Below the pieces are notes generated by a model. That model did no database searches. It was not told the DNA's origin and was given only the letters and a program-made list of their open reading frames with translations. A program made the translations under genes and the position numbers. Below are positions 53,892 through 64,000 of a stretch of DNA of 64,000 bases, piece by piece. The stretch is from positions 1 to 64,000 of the forward strand of contig CANRID010000006.1 in assembly GCA_947630665.1 (NCBI GenBank), read 5' to 3'. Each line of letters begins with the position of its first letter. Within the stretch, counting starts at the first letter, position 1. Source of the DNA: an uncultured Bacteroidales bacterium (GTDB lineage Bacteria; Bacteroidota; Bacteroidia; Bacteroidales; UBA932).

Positions 53892-56264
53892 ATGAAAAAG
53901 ATATCTCTGTTACCTGTCATTTTCAATTTTTGCGTGGCGCTGGCTGTGAATGCACAGCCGGTGTCCGCTATCAAGTTGCCCGTGTTGCGTGCCGACAACA
54001 TCGATGAAGTGGTCAGCGCCTTGACCCTCGAAGAAAAGGTACACCTTGTCATCGGTTGCGGCATGTCGATGGGCAGTGACACCAAATTCCCCGGTACTGC
54101 CGGGCGCACCTACGACATTCCCCGCTTAGGAATCCCACCGGTTTATCTTGCCGACGGACCGCACCGGCTGGTAATGGCTCCAAAACGTGAGTTCGACAGC
54201 CGTACCTATCATGCCACCGAATTTCCTTCAAGCACCACGGTGGCGGCCACATTCGACCCCGATGCCGCCTACCGCGTAGGCCAGGCGTTAGGTACCGAAG
54301 TAAAGGACTACGGTTTGGATGTGCTGCTGGCTCCCGGCATCAACCTGATGCGCAACGTTCTCTGCGGACGTAATCACGAGTATTATGCCGAAGATCCCGT
54401 GCTGGCGGGCGATATGGCCGCCGCCTACATCAACGGCATCCAGAGCGAAGGCATCGGCTCCTGCGTGAAACACTTCGCCGTGAACAATCAGGAAACCAAC
54501 CGCAACAACAACGACTCGCGTCTGACGCAGCGTCCCTTGCGCGAGCTTTATCTAAAAGGATTCGAGATTGTCGTCAAAAAGTCTCAGCCCTGGAGCATCA
54601 TGACCTCCTACAACAAGGTGAACGGTACATATACGTGCGAAGACCGAGGGCTGACAGAAGACATTCTCCGCGATGAATGGGGTTTCAAGGGATTGGTAAT
54701 GTCCGACTGGAATGCCGGAAAAGATGCGGTGGCCTCCATCGCTTCCGGAAACGACATGTTGCAGCCGGGACAGGAACGCCAGTACAATGCCATTTTGGAA
54801 GCCGTGAAGAACGGCACGCTGGACGAGGCGCTTCTCAACCTCAGCGTAAAGCGCGTATTGGAATTCGTGGTAAAAAGCCGCACCTTTGCCGGTTACGACT
54901 ATCCCAACGAAACCGACCTCAAGGCCCATGCGCAGGTAGATCGGCAGGTGGGCGCCGAGGGCATCGTACTCTTGGATAACCGCAACGCCCTGCCTATGTC
55001 CGCCGGCATCAAGAAAATAGGACTTTACGGCACCACCTCCTACGACATGGTTCCCGCCGGTATGGGATTCGGCAGTACGGGGTTCGGCTACTACACGGTA
55101 TCTATGGTAGAAGGGTTGCGCAATGCGGGCTATACGGTAGATAAGGAATTGCTGGACCGCTACCGGAAGCATCTGGCCGATGAGCAGCAACGTCTCTTTC
55201 CGCACGGTCGTCCTCCTTTCTCATTCGCTCCGCTGCCTCGTGCAGAGGAATTCCTGCCCACAGCCGAAGAACTGGCTGAACAAGTGAAAACCAACGACAT
55301 AGCAGTGCTTACGATCGGACGTGTCAGCGGTGAAGGCTGCGACCGCCGTGTGGAGGATTTCCTTTTGAAGGAAAATGAACTGGCTCTGATTAGACAGGTG
55401 TCTGCCGCCTATCGTGCCGCAGGCAAAAAGATAGTGGTGATCCTGAACATCTGCAGCCCCGTGGAGACCGCTTCATGGAAAGAACTGGCCGATGCGGTGG
55501 TATGCGCTTTCCAGCCGGGACAGGAAGCAGGCAACTGCATTGCCGATGTATTGACGGGAAAAGTGAATCCCAACGGCAAACTGCCTATGACATTTGCCGT
55601 GAAATATGGCGATGCTCCTTCGGATGCCAATTTTCCTTTCGACTATGAATTCAAGATGCCATCATTCGCAACGGGGAGCGGCATGGACTTCAAGTCCGAC
55701 AAGAAAGAGGAAAAGCCGAAAGAGCCGGAACGGAATGTGGATTTCACCCTCTACGAGGAGGGCATCTACGTGGGGTACCGTTACTTCGATACTTTCGGCA
55801 AGGAGGTATCTTATCCTTTCGGCCACGGACTGAGCTATACCACCTTCGAATACACGATGGAAGAGGCGGTCATCGACGGCGACCGCTGCCGTGTGAAGGT
55901 AAACGTGAAGAATACCGGCAAGGTAGCAGGACGTGAAGCCGTACAGATTTATGTCAAAGCTCCGGAAGGCGGCATGGACAAACCCGCCAAAGAACTGAAA
56001 GCCTTCGGCAAGACCCGTCTGCTGGATCCCGGCCAGAGCCAGACCCTGACATTGGAATGGGACGTGATGGACATGGCCTCTTTCAACGAGAAAAGCAGCT
56101 CTTGGGAGTTGGCTGAAGGAGAATACCGGTGGATGGCCGCCGCATCTTCGGCCGATGTGCGCTGCACTGCCGTGCAGAAAGTGACAAAGACACGCAAATT
56201 GAAAGTACACAACGCCATGCAGGCGCAGGTGCCTATAGCCGCGCATCCGATGATAAAAAGATAA
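53892..56264 (+). CDS. GH3 family beta-glycosidase 1
   Basis: A 790-residue secreted glycoside hydrolase family 3 enzyme: signal peptide (MKKISLLPVIFNFCVALAVNAQ), (beta/alpha)8 domain with nucleophile Asp272 in VMSDWNAGKDA, alpha/beta sandwich with acid/base Glu in RVSGEGCDR, and a fibronectin-III-like C-terminal domain (AVQIYVKAPEGGMDKPAKELKAF). Typical beta-glucosidase or beta-xylosidase; specificity not readable. An insertion of charged residues (SDKKEEKPKEPE) precedes the FnIII part. ATG at 53892 gives the normal signal peptide. Confidence 0.94.
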   Translation: MKKISLLPVIFNFCVALAVNAQPVSAIKLPVLRADNIDEVVSALTLEEKVHLVIGCGMSMGSDTKFPGTAGRTYDIPRLGIPPVYLADGPHRLVMAPKREFDSRTYHATEFPSSTTVAATFDPDAAYRVGQALGTEVKDYGLDVLLAPGINLMRNVLCGRNHEYYAEDPVLAGDMAAAYINGIQSEGIGSCVKHFAVNNQETNRNNNDSRLTQRPLRELYLKGFEIVVKKSQPWSIMTSYNKVNGTYTCEDRGLTEDILRDEWGFKGLVMSDWNAGKDAVASIASGNDMLQPGQERQYNAILEAVKNGTLDEALLNLSVKRVLEFVVKSRTFAGYDYPNETDLKAHAQVDRQVGAEGIVLLDNRNALPMSAGIKKIGLYGTTSYDMVPAGMGFGSTGFGYYTVSMVEGLRNAGYTVDKELLDRYRKHLADEQQRLFPHGRPPFSFAPLPRAEEFLPTAEELAEQVKTNDIAVLTIGRVSGEGCDRRVEDFLLKENELALIRQVSAAYRAAGKKIVVILNICSPVETASWKELADAVVCAFQPGQEAGNCIADVLTGKVNPNGKLPMTFAVKYGDAPSDANFPFDYEFKMPSFATGSGMDFKSDKKEEKPKEPERNVDFTLYEEGIYVGYRYFDTFGKEVSYPFGHGLSYTTFEYTMEEAVIDGDRCRVKVNVKNTGKVAGREAVQIYVKAPEGGMDKPAKELKAFGKTRLLDPGQSQTLTLEWDVMDMASFNEKSSSWELAEGEYRWMAAASSADVRCTAVQKVTKTRKLKVHNAMQAQVPIAAHPMIKR

Positions 56265-56302
56265 CAGGATATGGCAAACAGAAAATAAAATAAATATTAA
56301 TT

Positions 56303-57508
56303 ATGATGAAGAAACTTACATTTTTATTTGTCCTGCAGATGATGTGTGCAATGGCTTTTGCACAACAGGCATTATGGGGCGGCGCTCCGGTGGTTTCGCC
56401 GGAGATTCACGATGACAATACGGTAACTTTCCGCCTGAAGGCGCCGAAGGCGGTAAAGGTACAGCTGACGGGGGATTTCCTGCCACCGCATACCATCCAG
56501 ACCCCGAGGGGCGAATACGATGCTCCGGGAGTTGTGGATATGAAGGAAGGCAAGGACGGCGTGTGGGAATATACCACCGACCAACCGCTGAAACCGGAAC
56601 TTTACGGCTACTCATTCTATGTAGATGGACTGAGAATAATGGATCCGAGCAATGTCTATATGATTCGCGATGTGGCTACCGTAACGAATGTATTCATCAT
56701 CGGCGGCGGCTATGCCGATCTCTACAAGGTGAACAACGTGCCTCACGGGACAGTGAGACGTATGTGGTATAATAGTCCTTCCTTAGGTATGGACCGCCGG
56801 CTGACAGTTTATACTCCTGCCGGATACGAAAACGGCAAAAATCGTTATCCCGTTTTCTACCTGCTGCATGGCGCCGGTGGAGATGAAGAGGCATGGATCG
56901 CCTTGGGCCGCACGGCACAGATTTTAGACAACCTGATAGCCCAGGGCAAGGCCGAACCGATGATTGTAGTCATGACCAACGGAAACGCCTGGCAGGATGC
57001 GGCTCCGGGAGAATCTCCCAAGGGTTTCATCAGCCCTTCCATGAGTCCGAAAGAACGTGTTTCCGCTCCGGAGGGAGGTTTTGAGCTATCTTTCCCGGAA
57101 ATCGTGAACTTCGTGGAGAAGAATTTCCGTACGCTGCCGGACAAGAAACACCGTGCCATTGCGGGACTTTCCATGGGCGGCTTCCATTCTTGCAGCATCT
57201 CGAAGTATTATCCGGATATGTTCGACTATGTAGGTCTCTTTTCGGGTACGGCTTCAGCAAACGAGAAATCCACCTGTCCGGTCTATACCGACTTCGAGGG
57301 CAAACTGAAAACCCAGTTCGCCAAAAAACCGGCACTCTATTTCATCGCTTGCGGCAACCGCGACTTTGTGTTCAAGAGCGTGACGGACTTCCGCAAACTG
57401 CTCGACGACAACGGTTACAAGTACGAGTACTTTGAGACGGGCGAGGGCCATATCTGGAAGAACTGGCGTATCTATCTGACGGAATTCGCACAGAAGTTAT
57501 TCAAGTAA
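56303..57508 (+). CDS. CE1-like esterase with N-terminal E-set domain, copy 1
   Basis: A 401-residue secreted esterase: signal peptide ending AFAQ, an immunoglobulin-like E-set/CBM48-type domain ([20 protein letters not shown]), then an alpha/beta-hydrolase of the esterase D / CE1 type ([29 protein letters not shown]) with nucleophile Ser290 in GLSMGGFHS and catalytic His in [10 protein letters not shown]. Such enzymes remove acetyl or feruloyl groups from plant xylan-type oligosaccharides. It is followed by a close paralogue. Two adjacent ATG codons make the start uncertain by one codon. Confidence 0.92.
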   Translation: MMKKLTFLFVLQMMCAMAFAQQALWGGAPVVSPEIHDDNTVTFRLKAPKAVKVQLTGDFLPPHTIQTPRGEYDAPGVVDMKEGKDGVWEYTTDQPLKPELYGYSFYVDGLRIMDPSNVYMIRDVATVTNVFIIGGGYADLYKVNNVPHGTVRRMWYNSPSLGMDRRLTVYTPAGYENGKNRYPVFYLLHGAGGDEEAWIALGRTAQILDNLIAQGKAEPMIVVMTNGNAWQDAAPGESPKGFISPSMSPKERVSAPEGGFELSFPEIVNFVEKNFRTLPDKKHRAIAGLSMGGFHSCSISKYYPDMFDYVGLFSGTASANEKSTCPVYTDFEGKLKTQFAKKPALYFIACGNRDFVFKSVTDFRKLLDDNGYKYEYFETGEGHIWKNWRIYLTEFAQKLFK

Positions 57509-57527
57509 GAATATTTTGATTCAATAA

Positions 57528-58739
<1,212 letters not shown>

Positions 58740-58767
58740 AACGTATCATAAAGCAAACAAACTTATT

Positions 58768-61098
58768 ATGAAGAAAACTATTATATCCGCAGCAGCAGCC
58801 CTGGCTGTCTTGTCGGCTTGCGGACCCAACGTGCCGCAATTGGGAAAATCATCTTTGGATGATGTAATCGGCGCAATGACCTTGGAAGAAAAGGCGCATA
58901 TAGTAGTAGGTACCGGCATGGCAGGCTTCTCGGGCGACAGTACCGTGATCGGAGCCACGAGAAAATTAGTGCCGGGTGCCGCCGGAACCACATACCCTAT
59001 CGACCGGCTCGGCATTCCTGCCGTAGTGCTGGCAGACGGCCCCGCCGGACTGCGTATCGATCCCATACGCGAGGGAGATTCGGCTACGTACTATTGCACT
59101 CATTTCCCTATCGGGACGTTGCTCTCCTCTACATGGAATCAGGAATTGGTGGAGAGTGTAGGTCAGGCCATCGGGAATGAAGTATTGGAATACGGTGTAG
59201 ATGTACTGTTGGGTCCGGCACTGAACATTCACCGCAATCCGCTTTGCGGACGTAATTTCGAGTATTATTCCGAGGATCCGGTGGTTGCGGGCAAGATTGC
59301 CGCCGCCTACGTACGGGGCGTGCAAAGCAACGGCGTAGGTACCAGCATCAAGCACTTTGCCGTAAACAATCAGGAGACCAACCGTATGGCTACGGATGCA
59401 CATGTATCTCCGCGTGCCTTGCGCGAGATTTATCTGAAAGGATTCGAAATTGCCGTGAAGGAATCCGCTCCATGGACGGTGATGTCTTCTTATAATTACC
59501 TGAACGGTACTTACACTTCGGAAAGCAAGGAGCTGCAGACCACGATGCTGCGCGATGAGTGGGGCTTCAAGGGCATGGTAATGACCGACTGGTTCGGAGG
59601 CAAGGATGCCGTGGCCCAGATGGAGGCAGGCAACGACATGTTGCAGCCCGGCCTGCCCAAGCAGTACGAAGCCATCGTAAAGGGGGTACAGGACGGATCA
59701 TTAGACGAGGCCGTCCTCGACCGGAATGTGAAACGCATCTTGGAAATGATTCTCCAGAGTCCGCATTTCAAGGGATATAAATACTCCAACAAGCCCGATT
59801 TGAAAGCGCATGCTTCCGTTACCCGCCAGTCGGCAACGGAAGGTATGGTATTGCTCAAGAACGACAACAATGTCCTGCCGTTGGCAGCCGGTGTGAAGAA
59901 CGTGGCACTTTTCGGCTGCACTTCCTACGACTTCATTGCAGGCGGCACGGGTTCGGGCAACGTAAACCGCGCTTACACCGTTTCGCTGTTGGACGGTCTG
60001 AAAAATGCCGGATATGTAGTAGATGAAGCGCTGAAAGACAGCTATGAAGCATACCTGAAAGCCGAGAAGGAACGTCTGTCCAAAAACAAGAAAGAACAAT
60101 TTATGCCCGAGGTGCGCCCGGCCGAAATGACCGTGTCTGCACAAGTTATCCGCGAGCAGGCAGCCAAGGCTGACGTGGCGTTGGTGACTTTGGGACGTAT
60201 TTCCGGTGAGTTCCTCGACCGCATGGTAGCCGACTTCAACCTCACAAAAGAGGAACAGTACCTGCTGAAAGCCGTGTCCGATGCGTTCCATGCTGTCGGG
60301 AAGAAGGTAGTGGTGGTACTCAATATCGGCGGCGTAATAGAGACCGCTTCGTGGAAATCCGCTCCCGATGCCATCCTCTGTGCATGGCAGGCAGGCCAGG
60401 AAGGAGGAAACAGCGTGGCCGATGTGCTGAGCGGCAAGGTTTCTCCTTCGGGCAAACTGCCAATGACTTTCCCGGTGAAGTTTGAAGACGCCGCTTCTTC
60501 CGCCAACTTCCCGATAGATATCCGCGCCAGCATCGACCTCGTGAACAAGGGCGAGAAGAAGAACGATGTGAGGAACGTGGATTATACCGACTATGAGGAG
60601 GACATCTACGTGGGCTACCGCTATTTCGACAGCTTCGGCAAAGAGGTTTCCTATCCTTTCGGTTACGGCCTTTCCTATACTGATTTTGCTTACGACAAGG
60701 CCGCCATACAGGCTGACAACGGGGTTTATACCGTATCGGTAGAGGTGAAGAACACCGGCAAGACGGCAGGCAAGGAAGTGGTCCAGCTCTATGTATCGGC
60801 TCCCGACGCCGCAAGCGCCAACAAACCCGAAAAGGAGCTGAAGGCCTTTGCCAAGACCAAGGAGCTGGAACCGGGCGAAGCTGTTGTAGTGACCCTGAAA
60901 GTGAATGCCGCCGACCTGGCTTCCTACGATGAGGCTGCATCGGCATGGACAGTAACTCCGGGGAACTACAAGTTCCTCATCGGATCGTCTTCACGCGACA
61001 TCAAGGCTACATTGGAAGCCGAAGCGGAGGCCTTGACGAGTCAGACGAATAATATCCTGAACCTTCAAAACAGTATCAATCTGTTGAAGAGACAATAA
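58768..61098 (+). CDS. GH3 family beta-glycosidase 2, lipoprotein
   Basis: A 776-residue GH3 enzyme with lipobox LSAC, so membrane anchored unlike GH3 copy 1. Nucleophile Asp274 in VMTDWFGGKDA, acid/base Glu in RISGEFLDRM, FnIII-like C-terminus (VVQLYVSAPDAASANKPEKE). Alignable with copy 1 along its length but clearly diverged, so the two probably cleave different bonds of one substrate. Last gene of the locus before a strong terminator. Confidence 0.94.
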   Translation: MKKTIISAAAALAVLSACGPNVPQLGKSSLDDVIGAMTLEEKAHIVVGTGMAGFSGDSTVIGATRKLVPGAAGTTYPIDRLGIPAVVLADGPAGLRIDPIREGDSATYYCTHFPIGTLLSSTWNQELVESVGQAIGNEVLEYGVDVLLGPALNIHRNPLCGRNFEYYSEDPVVAGKIAAAYVRGVQSNGVGTSIKHFAVNNQETNRMATDAHVSPRALREIYLKGFEIAVKESAPWTVMSSYNYLNGTYTSESKELQTTMLRDEWGFKGMVMTDWFGGKDAVAQMEAGNDMLQPGLPKQYEAIVKGVQDGSLDEAVLDRNVKRILEMILQSPHFKGYKYSNKPDLKAHASVTRQSATEGMVLLKNDNNVLPLAAGVKNVALFGCTSYDFIAGGTGSGNVNRAYTVSLLDGLKNAGYVVDEALKDSYEAYLKAEKERLSKNKKEQFMPEVRPAEMTVSAQVIREQAAKADVALVTLGRISGEFLDRMVADFNLTKEEQYLLKAVSDAFHAVGKKVVVVLNIGGVIETASWKSAPDAILCAWQAGQEGGNSVADVLSGKVSPSGKLPMTFPVKFEDAASSANFPIDIRASIDLVNKGEKKNDVRNVDYTDYEEDIYVGYRYFDSFGKEVSYPFGYGLSYTDFAYDKAAIQADNGVYTVSVEVKNTGKTAGKEVVQLYVSAPDAASANKPEKELKAFAKTKELEPGEAVVVTLKVNAADLASYDEAASAWTVTPGNYKFLIGSSSRDIKATLEAEAEALTSQTNNILNLQNSINLLKRQ

Positions 61099-61144
61099 GA
61101 CCCGATAGCATGTGATCTGAAAGGGTCAAAGCTCTTTTAAGGAA

Positions 61145-61180
61145 ATTACCCCTGTTACGGATAGCTGTAGCAGGGGTAAT
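61145..61180 (+). terminator. Terminator of the utilisation locus
   Basis: 10-bp perfect stem ATTACCCCTG/CAGGGGTAAT with a 16-base loop, followed by TTTT, 46 bases after the last GH3 gene. Confidence 0.85.
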
Positions 61181-61242
61181 TTTTCTGGCATTTTTTTTGT
61201 TTTTACCCCATTTCAAGTATAATCAACAAACAGTCATTCATC

Positions 61243-61950
61243 ATGAAAGCCTTTTTACTATCAGTAGCAACAGTCGTTTTGCTGAGTCTGAACGGATTTG
61301 CACAAGAAATAAAAGATCAGAACTTTATAGAAGTATCCGTCCGTACCGAGAAACAGGTTACTCCCGATGAGGTCTACTTGGCTATCACCCTGAACGAATC
61401 GGACAGCAAAGGGAAAATCACAGTGGAACAACAGGAGCGCGAAATGGTAAAAACGCTGAAATCCTTAGGAATAGACGTGGAAAAGAACCTGACCGTACAG
61501 GATATGAACAGCGATCTTAAAACTTATTTTCTGCGTAAAGACAATATCTTGGCTACCAAATCTTTCACCCTTAAATTAAATACGGCCCGGCAAATGGCGC
61601 AGGTATTCCAGTCTCTTAACCAAGTCAATATTTCCGATATCCGGCTCCAGAAGACCGCTGTTTCCGAACAATTGCAAAAGGAGATAAAAGACGAACTGCT
61701 CACTTCGGCCGCCAAAAAGGCGCAGGAAAATGCGCAAATATTGGCAGAGGCTGTCGGGAGTAAAGCGGGAAAAGTCATTTACCTCCAGAACTATTACAGT
61801 TTCTCCCAACCGCAAGTCCAGAATTTCTCCATGAAATTAACGAGGGCTGCCGGTACAATGGAGGTGACGGATGATAGCGCACCGGCCTTGGAAATAAATA
61901 AAACCGTCATCTCCGTAAATGTGCTGTGCCGCTTCGCTTTTGAAAATTAA
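61243..61950 (+). CDS. SIMPL domain-containing protein (DUF541)
   Basis: A 235-residue secreted protein: signal peptide ending GFAQ, then a SIMPL/BP26-type domain (VSVRTEKQVTPDEVYLAITL, LTVQDMNSDLKTYFLRKDNI, AAKKAQENAQILAEAVGSKA, ending ISVNVLCRFAFEN). The family forms ring- or channel-like oligomers in the periplasm or outer membrane; function poorly known. Return of core-style codon use. The next gene starts 62 bases later. Confidence 0.88.
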   Translation: MKAFLLSVATVVLLSLNGFAQEIKDQNFIEVSVRTEKQVTPDEVYLAITLNESDSKGKITVEQQEREMVKTLKSLGIDVEKNLTVQDMNSDLKTYFLRKDNILATKSFTLKLNTARQMAQVFQSLNQVNISDIRLQKTAVSEQLQKEIKDELLTSAAKKAQENAQILAEAVGSKAGKVIYLQNYYSFSQPQVQNFSMKLTRAAGTMEVTDDSAPALEINKTVISVNVLCRFAFEN

Positions 61951-62012
61951 TTAAAAACACGGACGGCAGAAATCGTTTTGCGCAAAACAGGGTTTGTTAA
62001 ATCAGAAATACA

Positions 62013-64000
62013 GTGAAACCGTCCAAGTTTTTTAAAGCCAAGGTAGTATCCGGATATATCCTGATCGTTGCGATTTTCTTCGTATCCATTTGCTATGTAT
62101 TGCAGAAAGTGGAGCAGATCGCCTCTTTGGATTCGGACCAGACGGAATTGCAAAATAAAAGAAGTTTCATCAACCAGACCATTTTCCATCTATACCAGGC
62201 GGAAGGATACGGTCAATTGGCCGTAGTGGATCCAAACAGCTATACGACCCTGTACCGCCAAGCCTTGAAAACGGTCAGACGAGATCTGGACTCGCTGCGC
62301 GATTCGGCGGAAAAATCGGGAGAATTATCCCAAACCGCCCGGTTAGACAGCATCCTGAATTTCCTGCATTTGAAAGAGCAAAGCCTCACCAATCTGAACC
62401 GTACCAATTATACGGGTTCTCTCAGCGAACTATATAATAAAACCATCGAGCAAATCATCTCCCGTACGGACACCGTGCCGGAAGAAGAACCCGCGCCAGG
62501 CAATATAGTCATACGGAAAGACACGGTAAGAATGGCGGCAGAAAGAAAATCGTTTTTCCGCAGGTTGGCCAATGCTTTCTTTCCCGACAAAAAAGACTCC
62601 GTAGTGTTGGTGGCATCAAAAACAGTAGTGGATTCCATCCCCTCCCCTCCCATATCGGTAGCCGATACCATTACGGACATATTGCGGGACCTGCAGGGGA
62701 ATGTAAATATGGAGAGGCAGAAAGTGGCGGACCAGATCCGCGCCGAAATCCGGAACATCAGTTACAGCAATTATCTGATAAGCCGGAAAATCAATCAACT
62801 GCTATCGGAATTCGAACAGCGGGAATCCCGTCGCATCCTCGACAAGATAGCCCTTCAAAACCATATAATACGCCATTCCACTTATATGCTGGGCATCATC
62901 GCCAGCATAGCCATCGTATCGATGCTGTTGTTCGTTACGATCATCTGGCGCGATATCAACCGGAATAACCGATACAAACAGGAACTGGAAGAAGCCAACA
63001 AATACAACCGGAATTTATTAGAAGCCCGGGAAAAGCTGATGATGGCCATTACCCACGATATTAAAGCGCCCCTCAGCTCCATTACAGGATATTTAGACCT
63101 GCTCGAGGGAGTAACCAACAAAAAAAGGGCGGACCTTTATATAAACAATATGAGGGAATCATCCGGACATCTTCTGAAGCTCGTAAACACCCTGCTCGAT
63201 TTTTATCGGTTAGAGACCAACAAGATGGACATTCAGCCGATCATTTTCAATCCGCACAGGCTGTTCGATGCCATTTACAGGGGCTTCACCCCCGTCGCAC
63301 AGGAAAAAGGGATCGATCTCACCTGCCATTCTACGGCCGCTGCCGATACGTTTGTAGTCGGAGATCCGTTCCATATCCGCCAGATCGCCGACAACCTGCT
63401 CTCCAATGCAATAAAATTTACGGACCGGGGCCGTGTCTCGATAGAAACCGGACTGAGTGAAGGAGAACTTTATTTTTCGGTATCCGACACGGGCAAAGGC
63501 ATGACGGAAGAAGAAAAGAATAAAATCTTCGGGGAATTCGTCCGGCTCAAATCGGCCCAGGGAGTGGCGGGATCCGGGCTGGGCCTCTCGATTGTCGATC
63601 GATTGGTAAAATTGCTGAAAGGGGATATTACGGTAACAAGCAAACCGGGAGAAGGGAGCGTTTTCCGGGTAGTCATTCCGGTTGCTCCTGCTCCGGAGGG
63701 CGAACCGGCGGCAACCGGAACCGCCGTAACGGAACCGCCGGCAGCCGGACTCCCGCCACTGCGCTGTCTGCTGATAGACGATGACCGGTTTCAACTCGAA
63801 CTGGCAGAGGGCATGTGCGAAAAACTCGGTTTGATTGCGGATATCTGCCAATTCCCCGAGGGCGTACCCGAATTGCTTGCAGCCCATACATACGATATCA
63901 TTTTTACCGATCTGCAAATGCCGGCGCTTACGGGGTTCGAGTTGCTGAGTGTGATAAGAGAGCTGCCCGGCTATCGGGATACTCCGGTGGTAGCTATCTC
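62013..64000 (+). CDS. Hybrid sensor histidine kinase, 3' end outside window
   Basis: At least 662 codons from a GTG start (the only plausible start after the stop at 61998-62000): KPSKFFKAKVVSGYILIVAI. Two transmembrane segments (about 9-30 and 292-312) flank a periplasmic sensor of about 260 residues rich in helices (LYRQALKTVRRDLDSL). The kinase follows: phospho-acceptor His348 in MMAITHDIKAPLSSITGY, N-box DNLLSNAIKF, SDTGKGM and GSGLGLSIV. After an Ala/Pro/Glu linker a receiver begins (CLLIDDDRFQLEL, phospho-acceptor Asp in FTDLQMP) and is cut at SxxIRELPGYRDTPVVAIS. In this Bacteroidota type a C-terminal Hpt or response-regulator part may follow. Confidence 0.92.
   Translation, partial: MKPSKFFKAKVVSGYILIVAIFFVSICYVLQKVEQIASLDSDQTELQNKRSFINQTIFHLYQAEGYGQLAVVDPNSYTTLYRQALKTVRRDLDSLRDSAEKSGELSQTARLDSILNFLHLKEQSLTNLNRTNYTGSLSELYNKTIEQIISRTDTVPEEEPAPGNIVIRKDTVRMAAERKSFFRRLANAFFPDKKDSVVLVASKTVVDSIPSPPISVADTITDILRDLQGNVNMERQKVADQIRAEIRNISYSNYLISRKINQLLSEFEQRESRRILDKIALQNHIIRHSTYMLGIIASIAIVSMLLFVTIIWRDINRNNRYKQELEEANKYNRNLLEAREKLMMAITHDIKAPLSSITGYLDLLEGVTNKKRADLYINNMRESSGHLLKLVNTLLDFYRLETNKMDIQPIIFNPHRLFDAIYRGFTPVAQEKGIDLTCHSTAAADTFVVGDPFHIRQIADNLLSNAIKFTDRGRVSIETGLSEGELYFSVSDTGKGMTEEEKNKIFGEFVRLKSAQGVAGSGLGLSIVDRLVKLLKGDITVTSKPGEGSVFRVVIPVAPAPEGEPAATGTAVTEPPAAGLPPLRCLLIDDDRFQLELAEGMCEKLGLIADICQFPEGVPELLAAHTYDIIFTDLQMPALTGFELLSVIRELPGYRDTPVVAI

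Overview
The window is a piece of a Bacteroidales (Bacteroidota) chromosome. Evidence: promoters of the TTTG-N19-21-TAnnTTTG type, SusC/SusD pairs, a hybrid two-component regulator, FISUMP and DUF3667 proteins, and a TAT-dependent amidohydrolase. Genus and species cannot be fixed from the sequence alone. TGA is used as an ordinary stop codon.

Region 1 (1-24.5 kb) is core chromosome with a uniform GC-balanced style. It holds a PhoH-family ATPase (cut by the left edge), a lone GNAT acetyltransferase, a LemA/TPM membrane operon, a FISUMP lipoprotein, ApbE flavin transferase, a secreted D-aminoacylase-like amidohydrolase, a DUF3667 protein, a TlpA-like lipoprotein and class I fumarase. These are followed by prfB (with the programmed +1 frameshift), recX, a patatin/outer-membrane protein, rlmN, recA, trpS, dnaG, metG, an HU-CCDC81-type protein and tRNA-Asn(GTT) with its own consensus promoter and terminator.

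Region 2 (24.8-42.9 kb) is accessory DNA in another style, AT-rich in places. It has a DUF4143 ATPase behind three 32-bp-spaced repeats. Next is an NrtR-like Nudix repressor with two identical-architecture palindromes around its promoter and an ADP-ribosylglycohydrolase behind it. Then come a hipB-hipS pair whose hipT kinase is reduced to 17 codons, a rhuM gene with an internal deletion, two AlbA_2-type ATP-binding regulators, and a minus-strand cluster. In that cluster a small protein, a methylase-like subunit, a 1325-residue GIY-YIG/helicase/Eco57I-type methylase fusion and a RES-domain protein lie nearly end to end, followed by a SEFIR (TIR-like) protein. This is the best candidate for an undescribed composite defence system. 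Traces of deleted and duplicated rhuM show repeated turnover. No integrase or transposase is present.

Region 3 (43.1-61.1 kb) is a polysaccharide/glycoside utilisation locus: a hybrid two-component regulator on the minus strand, then a carboxylesterase, SusC, SusD, GH3, two tandem CE1-like esterases and a second GH3, ending at a strong terminator. The regulator carries an in-frame TGA exactly where a Trp codon is expected, so the locus may have lost its sensor. The locus has no recognisable backbone-cleaving endo-enzyme, which suggests a short, ester-decorated glycoside substrate.

Region 4 (61.2-64 kb) returns to core style: a SIMPL-domain protein and the first two thirds or more of a hybrid sensor kinase cut by the right edge. 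No stretch longer than 300 bases lacks a gene.
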